Shown: positions 33,464 through 40,811 of the stretch, in pieces
Position numbering within the stretch: position 1 is the stretch's first letter
Layout of the letters: each line of letters begins with the position of its first letter
NCBI RefSeq assembly: GCF_900100705.1
Contig: NZ_FNCH01000013.1
Span: forward strand, 62,001-126,000
Source: Pedobacter terrae
GTDB taxonomy: Bacteria; Bacteroidota; Bacteroidia; Sphingobacteriales; Sphingobacteriaceae
Length of the DNA stretch: 64,000 nt
Direction: 5' to 3'
Notes under the pieces: generated by a model
Told to the model about the DNA's origin: nothing
What the model saw: the letters and a program-made list of their open reading frames with translations, nothing else
Database searches by the model: none
Translations under genes and position numbers: made by a program

Positions 33464-34309
33464 CTAGTAATCCCCTAAAGTCTCTGGTAATTGCGCTAAA
33501 GCTGTTGCTAATTGCTCATCATTTGGCGCTGTACCGTGCCATTTGTGTGAACCCATCATATAATCTACACCAGCACCCATTTGTGTGCTCATTAAATTTA
33601 AGATTGGTTTACCTTTTCCGGTTAGGGTTTTAGCATAATGTAAACCTTCAACGATCGATTGCATGTCATTACCATCAGTATTGATGACATGCCATCCAAA
33701 AGCCTCGAATTTCGCTTGTAAGCTATCTAACGCAAGTACTTTCTTGGTAGGGCCATCAATCTGCTGACCGTTATAGTCAACGCTGCAGATTAAGCGGTCT
33801 AACTCGTGGAAAGGAGCAAACATTGCCGCTTCCCAGTTTTGGCCCTCCTGTAATTCACCGTCACCATGTAAGGTAAAAACATAAGAATTATCGTTGTTTA
33901 ACCTTTTGGTTAAAGCAGCACCAATAGCTACCGACATCCCCTGACCTAATGAGCCTGAAGCTACACGGATTCCTGGTAAATGTTCGTGAGTTGTTGGGTG
34001 TCCTTGTAATCTTGAATCCAGTTTACGGAAAGTTGCCAATTCACTTTTATCAAAATAACCTGCATGTGCCAGCGTACTGTACCAAACCGGAGAAATGTGT
34101 CCATTAGACAAGAAGAATAAATCTTCGCCAATACCGTCCATAGAGAAATCTTTCTTGTGGTTTAAGACTTCAAAATATAAAGCAGTAAAAAAATCGGCAC
34201 AACCCAACGACCCACCTGGGTGGCCAGATTGACATCCGTGAACCATTCTTACGATATCTCTTCGGATTTGAGAGGCAATATCTTCTAGCTCTTTAATTGT
34301 ATGTTTCAT
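33464..34309 (-). CDS. Transketolase, N-terminal subunit
   Basis: This 281-residue protein is the thiamine-diphosphate-binding half: RMVHGCQSGHPGGSLGCADF, the GDGELQEGQNWEAAMFA motif (GDG...N) for Mg and diphosphate, and the conserved HGTAPND. It pairs with the C-terminal subunit encoded 75 bp downstream. A TAACTTTG box lies 24 nt before the start. This is not a frameshifted single gene: both halves have proper starts and stops and natural domain borders. Confidence 0.93.
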   Translation of the reverse strand: MKHTIKELEDIASQIRRDIVRMVHGCQSGHPGGSLGCADFFTALYFEVLNHKKDFSMDGIGEDLFFLSNGHISPVWYSTLAHAGYFDKSELATFRKLDSRLQGHPTTHEHLPGIRVASGSLGQGMSVAIGAALTKRLNNDNSYVFTLHGDGELQEGQNWEAAMFAPFHELDRLICSVDYNGQQIDGPTKKVLALDSLQAKFEAFGWHVINTDGNDMQSIVEGLHYAKTLTGKGKPILNLMSTQMGAGVDYMMGSHKWHGTAPNDEQLATALAQLPETLGDY

Positions 34310-34332
34310 TAAAATAAGAGGTTGTTGTATAG

Positions 34333-34340
34333 CAAAGTTA
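34333..34340 (-). promoter_or_regulatory. Putative -7 box of the transketolase operon (TAACTTTG)
   Basis: The minus strand reads TAACTTTG, 24 nt before the start of the N-terminal transketolase gene, with no convincing -33 element. Confidence 0.45.
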
Positions 34341-34363
34341 ATATTTTACCCGCTATATCATAA

Positions 34364-34828
34364 TTAGTTATTGATTAAATTGAGTACTTGTTGTGTTGAA
34401 TTTTTGGTGTCAACTTTTTTGATGATATGGATAATTTTTCCTTCGCCATCTATGATAAAGGTGGTGCGAACCGTACCCATATATTTTTTACCGTACATGT
34501 TTTTTTCTGCCCAAACGCCATAATCACTTACGATTTTCTGGTCTGTATCTGCCAGCAGGGTGAATGGCAGGCTATGTTTGGTTACAAATTTTTGGTGCGA
34601 TTTTTCATCATCTACGCTAACGCCTAAAACCACAATACCTTTGGCTTGTAAACCTTGATAGTTGTCTCTAAAATCAACAGCTTCCGCAGTACAGCCCGGG
34701 GTATCGTCTTTTGGATAAAAATAAAGTACCACTGTTTTGCCTTTATAATCACTCAACGAAACCTCGTTTCCATTTTGATCTTTTGATGTAATTGCAGGTG
34801 CCTGATCACCTTCTTTTAATTCTGCCAT
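34364..34828 (-). CDS. bcp: Bcp-type peroxiredoxin (thioredoxin-dependent thiol peroxidase)
   Basis: This 154-residue AhpC/TSA-family protein reduces hydroperoxides. The peroxidatic Cys46 is in YPKDDTPGCTAEAVDF, with the nearby Thr43 and the Arg in TVRTTFIID. It has no second cysteine at all, so the resolving Cys50 of E. coli Bcp is missing. It must work as a 1-Cys enzyme with an external thiol. It lies alone on the minus strand between the M23 peptidase and transketolase genes. Confidence 0.93.
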   Translation of the reverse strand: MAELKEGDQAPAITSKDQNGNEVSLSDYKGKTVVLYFYPKDDTPGCTAEAVDFRDNYQGLQAKGIVVLGVSVDDEKSHQKFVTKHSLPFTLLADTDQKIVSDYGVWAEKNMYGKKYMGTVRTTFIIDGEGKIIHIIKKVDTKNSTQQVLNLINN

Positions 34829-34949
34829 ATATAAAATGATTGAATTTTTTGTTCTTTGATCTATTAATTAATGCTGCAAAGTAAACAGTTTAAATTACTA
34901 TCCTGTTCGCAGGAATTTAAAAGATGACATTTTAAAACATTTTTACCAC

Positions 34950-36683
34950 TTATTTGGAAAAATGTATCGGGTATCGTTTTGTGTTTTCTTTCATATCTGT
35001 AACGACCAATTCAAAAGAATGTTTGCCCGATGGAGTTCTTTCATCGAAACTGTGCCAAAGTGTTGCAGTTTTGGCATCAAATTCCATTAATATCCATTTG
35101 CCATCCATGTAACCGTTAAAGCTTCTAATGCCCGATAAATTATCGCTGATTTTAAAAATCATTTTAGATAAACCAGCCATGTTTTTTCCTTCGGTAATGT
35201 TGATGGGGGAAATCCGTGGAGCAATAGTATCAACTGCAATGTGAAAACTACCAAAGTTTTTTGGTGTTGCTTTTATAAAGCCATTATCATAATATCCACC
35301 CTGTGATGAGCCATTTGAATTGACAATCAATGCTTTACTCCGGAGATTTTCAGGTAGGTTATCAGCTTTGATTGAGATATCGAATCCGATATGCAATGGC
35401 GTATATCTGTTGTGGATTTGATGAACAGCCGACCAGGCATTACCTGCGGGTTTAGGCAATTTTTTATAAGTGAAGTTTAAATCGCTATACAATGTGCCGA
35501 GCGGGAAAACTACCTTAATGTCATCGGTATTAAACTCATTTACTTTATTGTATGGATAAATTATTCCGGTAGGAACAACTGGCGCTGTAAGAGTTGCTAA
35601 CCCTGCATTTACCGTAAAAGGAAGAGTAGAAACGTTTCCTTTCGAATCGGTAACGATATAGCGAAGCTGGTGTGAGGCACCATCGTTGAAATTGATTTTG
35701 CCATTATTTACCAAACCACTATAAATTTTTAAAGGGTTGCCAGCTTCAACAAAACTTTTCTGGATACTTCTTTTCGTATTTAAGTAGGTAGGATAATCGA
35801 TATGCGAATTAATTGCTTTACTGTTTTCGAAAGCAAAACGTTCAAGGGCTGAAGTGTATACTTTTTTGCCGTCAACCTCTAATTGAATAGAATATACGCC
35901 GTTAGTGCCTGATAAGCCATTATGTCTATCAGTTACCACGATGCCAAAACCAACCTCCCCGGTTAAGCTGATTGGTGCAATGGTTTTATAACTACCATTT
36001 GCTCCACTAATGCCAATGGACTGTTTTGGTGTATTTTCATTAAAAGTTTTACCATTTAAACGATATACATACAATCCGTGGATAACGGGAGGGATATTAT
36101 CGGGGATAATGATCCCAAAAAACTGCGGATTGATAGTTTCTTCAGTTTTGGTATCCCTGATTTCGAAATGTAGATGTGGACCGCCAGAGCTGCCACGGTT
36201 ACCAGACCAGGCAATAATTTCGCCTTTATGTACAGGAATTAATGTGGCATCGGGAAATTCATCGATCTCAAATGATTTTTTTTCATATTCAAGATTTTTA
36301 ACAATTGTGGCAATTTTTGGTGAAAAGCGCTGCAAGTGGCCATAAACCGTGGTAAAACCATTGGGGTGATTGATATATAGCGCCTGTCCAAAACCGCTGT
36401 TTTGCACCCTTAACCTCGAAACATACCCGTCAGCAACCGCATAAACAGGATAACCTTCGCGCTGATTGGTTCTGAAATCGATGCCAGAATGAAAGTGATT
36501 GCCCCTGATTTCGCCAAAAGAGCCTGCAAGGGCAGGTGGAGTAATATCTAGTGGCTGTCTGAAATCGGTAATCGGATATTTATTGTTACTGAAAATCTGT
36601 TGTGCCTGAGCAAAAGTTGAAAGGGTTAAAAGGCAAATTGAAATGGAAAATTTTAACTTGTATTGGATCGGGTTTTTAATCAT
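34950..36683 (-). CDS. M23 family metallopeptidase (LytM domain)
   Basis: This 577-residue protein has a signal peptide (KFSISICLLTLSTFAQAQ, to about 28). The LytM/M23 domain follows at once (50-180), with zinc ligands His65 and Asp69 in NHFHSGIDF and His172 in GPHLHFE (His170 also conserved). The fragment YAVADGYVSRL is typical of endopeptidases that cut peptidoglycan peptides. The remaining 390 residues are beta-rich and not recognised. The full ligand set suggests an active enzyme rather than an EnvC/NlpD-like activator. The gene starts 3 bp after the FAH-family gene stop. Confidence 0.88.
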   Translation of the reverse strand: MIKNPIQYKLKFSISICLLTLSTFAQAQQIFSNNKYPITDFRQPLDITPPALAGSFGEIRGNHFHSGIDFRTNQREGYPVYAVADGYVSRLRVQNSGFGQALYINHPNGFTTVYGHLQRFSPKIATIVKNLEYEKKSFEIDEFPDATLIPVHKGEIIAWSGNRGSSGGPHLHFEIRDTKTEETINPQFFGIIIPDNIPPVIHGLYVYRLNGKTFNENTPKQSIGISGANGSYKTIAPISLTGEVGFGIVVTDRHNGLSGTNGVYSIQLEVDGKKVYTSALERFAFENSKAINSHIDYPTYLNTKRSIQKSFVEAGNPLKIYSGLVNNGKINFNDGASHQLRYIVTDSKGNVSTLPFTVNAGLATLTAPVVPTGIIYPYNKVNEFNTDDIKVVFPLGTLYSDLNFTYKKLPKPAGNAWSAVHQIHNRYTPLHIGFDISIKADNLPENLRSKALIVNSNGSSQGGYYDNGFIKATPKNFGSFHIAVDTIAPRISPINITEGKNMAGLSKMIFKISDNLSGIRSFNGYMDGKWILMEFDAKTATLWHSFDERTPSGKHSFELVVTDMKENTKRYPIHFSK

Positions 36684-36686
36684 TCG

Positions 36687-37298
36687 TTATTTTACATCAA
36701 AATTTAAAAGTTGCTTTCCTTCTAACCAGGCCTCCAGTTTGTCGCCTTTATTTATTTTTCCAACACCCTGAGGCGTTCCGGTAAAAATTAAATCGCCTTT
36801 TTTTAAAGTGATATATTGAGAAACAAAGCTGATTATCTTTTCGAACGAGAATAACAAATCTTTAGTATGACCAATCTGGCGGCGCTCGCCATTTATCTTT
36901 AACTCGAAATTTAAATTGTAAAGATCTTCGTAATCGCTTTTAGGCAAAAAAATACTGATCGGGGCTGAATTGTCGAAAGCCTTGGCAAGCTCCCATGGCA
37001 GCCCTTTTTCTTTGTGTTTTGCCTGGATATCACGTGCGGTAAAATCGATACCTAAGCCCACTTCATCATAATAATTAGCTGCAAACTTTTCAGCAATATG
37101 TTTACCTTCTTTGCAGATTTTTAGTACTACCTCAAGTTCATAATGCACATCATCAGAAAAATCGGGAAGGTAAAAAGGTTTATTGTCTTTTAATACGGCT
37201 GTATCTGGCTTCAGGAAAATTACCGGACTAGTTGGAACCGGGTTATTCAGTTCTTTTGCGTGCTCTGCATAATTTCTGCCAATGGCGATGATTTTCAT
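36687..37298 (-). CDS. Fumarylacetoacetate hydrolase family protein
   Basis: This 203-residue protein has the FAH catalytic domain: IAIGRNYAEHAKELNN, the metal-binding HYELEVVLKICKEG, GLGIDFTARDIQ and FTGTPQGVGKI. Members of this size act as acylpyruvate hydrolases or oxaloacetate decarboxylases. The exact substrate cannot be told. It is translated just ahead of the M23 peptidase (3-bp gap), which is probably only transcriptional convenience. Confidence 0.9.
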   Translation of the reverse strand: MKIIAIGRNYAEHAKELNNPVPTSPVIFLKPDTAVLKDNKPFYLPDFSDDVHYELEVVLKICKEGKHIAEKFAANYYDEVGLGIDFTARDIQAKHKEKGLPWELAKAFDNSAPISIFLPKSDYEDLYNLNFELKINGERRQIGHTKDLLFSFEKIISFVSQYITLKKGDLIFTGTPQGVGKINKGDKLEAWLEGKQLLNFDVK

Positions 37299-37374
37299 TC
37301 TTAATTATAATATATGAGAAAATAAATGGGAGGATTAACTCCGCATCAATCAAAAATAGAAAAGAAAAGTGGTG

Positions 37375-37914
37375 TTATAAAACTGAGATCCGTTTTACCT
37401 GGCTTTCTGAACCTGCAATAACCCTTAAAAAGTAAATGCCTGGGTTAATTCTATTAGGAACAACAAAGTTTTTGGTAAGCTCACCTGCATTTAAACGTTC
37501 GTTTAAAAGTGTTGCTACTTCATTTCCCAATAAATCGATAATTTTAATCGTTGTTTGGGTGCCATCTTTTCCAATAGCTAGAATAATATTTAACTGGTCT
37601 TCTACCGGATTAGGATATATTTTGATGATGCTTAACAGTTTATCTTTCGGTACAACTGTTGCAGTTTTAGGAACTGTAGAAGATGTAGAAGAAGTACCGA
37701 ACATGCCCGAACCGCCTACCGTCATAAAAAGAGGTTTGTAGGGCGTAATATTAGCTTTAATTTCAGGAATTCGACTGGTTTTTTTTGTTCTGCTTTTTAA
37801 GCTAATGTGAATGCTATCAGTTTGTTGCGACCAAGAATTTACGCTGCACAACAAAACAATGCACAATGTGCAGGCAAGTTTTGTGAGTAACGTTATCCTA
37901 GTGTAGAGTTTCAT
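37375..37914 (-). CDS. Small secreted protein with T9SS type A sorting domain
   Basis: The protein has 179 residues from ATG at 37914 (a TTG one codon earlier is ignored). It has a signal peptide (LACTLCIVLLCSVNSWSQ), a short linker (QQTDSIHISLKSRTKK to SSTVPKTATV) and then the C-terminal sorting domain: IKIYPNPVEDQLNI, TIKIIDLLGNEVATL and GIYFLRVIAGSESQVKRISVL at its end, split here. This domain directs cargo through the type IX secretion system, whose PorT component is encoded at 49.8 kb. The cargo part is short and of unknown role. Confidence 0.85.
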   Translation of the reverse strand: MKLYTRITLLTKLACTLCIVLLCSVNSWSQQTDSIHISLKSRTKKTSRIPEIKANITPYKPLFMTVGGSGMFGTSSTSSTVPKTATVVPKDKLLSIIKIYPNPVEDQLNIILAIGKDGTQTTIKIIDLLGNEVATLLNERLNAGELTKNFVVPNRINPGIYFLRVIAGSESQVKRISVL

Positions 37915-38041
37915 CAAATTGGTATAGCAAATGTATTAATTTAAAACAAAGAAATTAAACATTTTGTTTAAAACCCATAATTTAACACAATTTAACAATA
38001 AAATTTAATTTCGATAGTGTCAAAAATACACAATAATTTGG

Positions 38042-38072
38042 TTGTTAAATTGTTATAGTTAGTTTACTTTTG
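38042..38072 (+). promoter_or_regulatory. Promoter of kup (TTG-N20-TACTTTTG)
   Basis: TTG at 38042-38044 and TACTTTTG at 38065-38072 fit the Bacteroidota -33/-7 consensus with a 20-bp spacer. It is the best promoter match in the window and lies 21 nt before the GTG start. Confidence 0.6.
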
Positions 38073-38093
38073 CCGCACTAAAATATCAACGAA

Positions 38094-40052
38094 GTGTCAA
38101 ATCATAAAAATGTCAACGCGTTAACCGCCGGCGGTGTTCTAATTAGCTTAGGAATTGTGTTCGGTGACATTGGTACATCACCCCTGTATACTCTAAATGC
38201 AATTTTTACCACAATTTTAGGTGGAAAACAGGATATCAATCCAACAAATGTTTTGGGTGTTTTATCCTGCATCATTTGGACATTAACCCTACAAACTACT
38301 GTTAAGTATGTGATTATTACCCTAAGGGCTGATAATAAAGGTGAGGGTGGTATTTTCTCGTTATTCTCTTTGGTGCGCAAAAAAGCTAAGTGGCTAGTGG
38401 TTCCAGCGGTTGTAGGCGGCTGTGCCTTACTTGCTGATGGTATTATTACGCCCAGTATTACGGTAACATCAGCCATTGAAGGACTTACCAGTAAGTTTGA
38501 GGTGCCGGTTATTCCAATTGTAATTACTATTTTAACCATTCTATTTATTATTCAGCAGTTTGGTACCAACATGGTAGGCAAACTATTTGGTCCAGTAATG
38601 TTTGTTTGGTTTGCGGTACTGGGTGTAGTTGGAGTATCTTTTGTGATCAAAGATTTTAGCATTCTCAAAGCATTTAATCCTTACTATGCCATCCATTTAT
38701 TGGTGACCAATAAACTGGCGTTTTTAATTCTGGGTGGAGTATTTTTATGTACTACAGGGGCAGAGGCTTTATATTCTGACCTTGGTCACTGTGGAAGAAA
38801 TAACATTAGAATCAGTTGGATTTTTGTGAAACTTACGCTTATCTTAAACTATTTAGGGCAGGGCGTTTGGATTTTACAGAATCGTGGGGATTATGTTCCC
38901 GGGGCAAAAATGAATCCATTTTTCCAGATCGTTCCCGACCAGTTTCAGATCCCGATGGTTATGCTGGCTACAATGGCCGCAGTAATTGCCAGTCAGGCTT
39001 TAATTAGTGGCTCTTTTACCTTAATTGCAGAGGCGGTACGTTTGAACCTTTGGCCTAAAATTAAAATTATTTATCCATCTGTTTCAAAAGGCCAATTATA
39101 TGTTCCTTCAATCAACTGGATGTTATGGATTGGTTGCTGTGGTATTGTATTCTTGTTTCAAAAAGCAGAGCGAATGGATGCAGCTTATGGTTTATCTATC
39201 ACCATAGCCATGTTAATGACCACCATTCTGGTGAGTTTTTATTTGAGAAGCAGGCGGTTTCCAAAATATCTAATAGCCTTATTCTTTTTTACTTACGTGA
39301 TTATTGAGGGTACGTTTTTGATTAGTAATTTAACCAAATTTTTGCACGGCGGTTGGGTAACGGTATTGATCGGTTCTTTCTTATTTACGGTGATGTGGAG
39401 TTGGTTTGTGGCCCGTAAAATTAAAAACCGTTTTGTTAAATATGTCGAAATTGAAGATTACTACCAGATTTTAACCGAACTGAGCAGTGATGAATCTGTT
39501 CCGAAATACTCTTCACAGTTGGTTTATCTAACCAGCGCCAATTTTAAAACGGAAATTGAATCGAAAATTATTTATTCCATTATTCAAAAAGAGCCGAAAC
39601 GAGCTGACGTGTATTGGTTGGTGCATGTTGACGTAATGGATGAGCCTTACACTCTAGATTATAAAGTTGAATTCCTGATTCCAGGTAAGCTAATCAGGAT
39701 CGACTTTAGGTTGGGCTTCAGGATTGAGCAACGCGTGAATTTATTATACCGTAAAGTAGTTGAAGAATTGGTAAAAAATGGGGAAATCGATATTACCAGT
39801 CAGTATACCTCTTTAAACAAACATAAAATTGCCGGCGATTTTAGGTTTGTACTGTTGGAGAAACATTTATCGAAGTTTACCAAATTGAGTTTCTATGAGA
39901 GACAGATTATGGATTACTATTTTATCCTGAAGAAATTAAGTTTATCTGAAGAGCGAAGTTTTGGTTTGGATAGCAGTTATGTTGATGTAGAGAAAGTTCC
40001 GTTAATTTTCGTTACACCAGATGATATTGAATTAAATAGGCTACCGGTTTAA
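38094..40052 (+). CDS. kup: KUP/HAK family potassium uptake protein
   Basis: This 652-residue inner-membrane protein imports K+ with protons. The signature GIVFGDIGTSPLYT is at residues 21-34, and about 12 membrane segments run to residue 440 (GAEALYSDLGHCGRNNIR in the middle). A cytoplasmic C-terminal domain of about 200 residues follows. The start is GTG at 38094; no in-frame ATG lies close upstream, and the MSNHKNVNALTAGG start fits the family. The length is normal. A 50-codon membrane protein gene follows in 3 bp. Confidence 0.95.
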   Translation: MSNHKNVNALTAGGVLISLGIVFGDIGTSPLYTLNAIFTTILGGKQDINPTNVLGVLSCIIWTLTLQTTVKYVIITLRADNKGEGGIFSLFSLVRKKAKWLVVPAVVGGCALLADGIITPSITVTSAIEGLTSKFEVPVIPIVITILTILFIIQQFGTNMVGKLFGPVMFVWFAVLGVVGVSFVIKDFSILKAFNPYYAIHLLVTNKLAFLILGGVFLCTTGAEALYSDLGHCGRNNIRISWIFVKLTLILNYLGQGVWILQNRGDYVPGAKMNPFFQIVPDQFQIPMVMLATMAAVIASQALISGSFTLIAEAVRLNLWPKIKIIYPSVSKGQLYVPSINWMLWIGCCGIVFLFQKAERMDAAYGLSITIAMLMTTILVSFYLRSRRFPKYLIALFFFTYVIIEGTFLISNLTKFLHGGWVTVLIGSFLFTVMWSWFVARKIKNRFVKYVEIEDYYQILTELSSDESVPKYSSQLVYLTSANFKTEIESKIIYSIIQKEPKRADVYWLVHVDVMDEPYTLDYKVEFLIPGKLIRIDFRLGFRIEQRVNLLYRKVVEELVKNGEIDITSQYTSLNKHKIAGDFRFVLLEKHLSKFTKLSFYERQIMDYYFILKKLSLSEERSFGLDSSYVDVEKVPLIFVTPDDIELNRLPV

Positions 40053-40055
40053 TTG

Positions 40056-40208
40056 ATGAGGAAAGCGATTATGATACTGGGAATCGGCTTGTTTTTAGCC
40101 GGACCCATAGCAAAAATATATCATCTTGATCATGCCAATAATTATATGATTGCATCTGGATTAGGACTCGTGATGATTACTGCGCTGGCTTTTATTAAAA
40201 AGAAATAG
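40056..40208 (+). CDS. 50-residue protein with two membrane segments, downstream of kup
   Basis: ATG at 40056 opens a 50-codon frame ending TAG at 40208. The peptide has two hydrophobic segments (IMILGIGLFLAGPIA, then MIASGLGLVMITALAFI) separated by a short polar turn (KIYHLDHANNY), with Lys at both ends. It begins 3 bp after the kup stop and ends just before a terminator, so it is probably co-transcribed. This hairpin membrane topology resembles small Bacteroidota proteins annotated as GldL-related, but no function is known. It is small, but spacing and composition support it as real. Confidence 0.6.
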   Translation: MRKAIMILGIGLFLAGPIAKIYHLDHANNYMIASGLGLVMITALAFIKKK

Positions 40209-40212
40209 ACAT

Positions 40213-40249
40213 AATCCTCTTTCTGTTAAAGAAAAGGGATTTTTGTTTT
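40213..40249 (+). terminator. Possible terminator after kup and the small membrane gene
   Basis: aatcctctttct (40213-40224) pairs with agaaaagggatt (40230-40241) with one mismatch and one G-T, and ttttgtttt follows. It lies 5 bp after the small gene's stop. Confidence 0.45.
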
Positions 40250-40800
40250 CAATGAAACTTATCCTCATTCCACTTACTGGGATTATTTACAATATAGTTC
40301 GAGATGTTATTGTGTGTTCTTTCATCACGAATGATGTGTTCGTAATAATTACGCTGCCAGAGCTTTCCCATTGTTTTATTGTGTGATTTGAACAACTGCA
40401 GGCATGCATTTGAAACAATTGATTTGTAAGCTCCGACGATTTCAGCAATTGTCGGGGCGACCCTTGCGGTCGTACTGTTTAACTCGCTTTCTTCTTGGGC
40501 GACCGCAGGGGTCGCCCCGACAGTAGTTCGATCTGATAAGACGATGATGCCATGCATGTGATTTGGCATAATCTGAAATACATCAAGTTCAAAATTTGGA
40601 AATCTATCCGCTAAATTAATCCATTCTTTGTAAGCGATAGTTCCAGACTGATTTAAGATCATCTCGTCAGCTACAACTTTTCCAAATCTATTGATTCTAT
40701 CTTCACAGCAAATGGTAATAAAATAGGCTCCCGCTTTTGAATAGTCGTAACCCTTTAACCTGATCGATTTTCGATGATGTATTAAAGGGTTATACTTCAT
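40249..40800 (-). CDS. REP-associated tyrosine transposase (Y1/IS200-like, RAYT)
   Basis: This 183-residue protein belongs to the RAYT group of Y1 transposases, single-strand endonucleases linked to REP palindromes. It has FITICCEDRINRFG near 28-40, the HUH metal site His81-Met-His83 in IMPNHMHGIIVL, and the catalytic tyrosine region WQRNYYEHIIRDE (Tyr152/153). Residues 94-117 are encoded by a palindromic element lying within the gene. RAYTs are usually single-copy, domesticated genes rather than mobile IS. It stands alone between the kup terminator and an amino acid permease gene. Confidence 0.88.
   Translation of the reverse strand: MKYNPLIHHRKSIRLKGYDYSKAGAYFITICCEDRINRFGKVVADEMILNQSGTIAYKEWINLADRFPNFELDVFQIMPNHMHGIIVLSDRTTVGATPAVAQEESELNSTTARVAPTIAEIVGAYKSIVSNACLQLFKSHNKTMGKLWQRNYYEHIIRDERTHNNISNYIVNNPSKWNEDKFH
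40451..40521. repeat. Palindromic element inside the RAYT reading frame
   Basis: A 22-nt arm at 40451-40472 (gtcggggcgac.. ) is complementary to 40500-40521 (..gtcgccccgac) at 21 of 22 positions, with a 27-bp spacer. The GC content is well above the gene. It is read in frame as VGATPAVAQ ... TTARVAPT, so the arms code for different peptides on the same strand. Confidence 0.8.
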
Positions 40801-40811
40801 AATGCTTAGTA

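Noticed and set aside
32432..34309. Transketolase broken by a frameshift
   Set aside because: The two parts end and begin at natural domain borders with proper start and stop codons and a 75-bp spacer. Two-gene transketolase is normal in this phylum.
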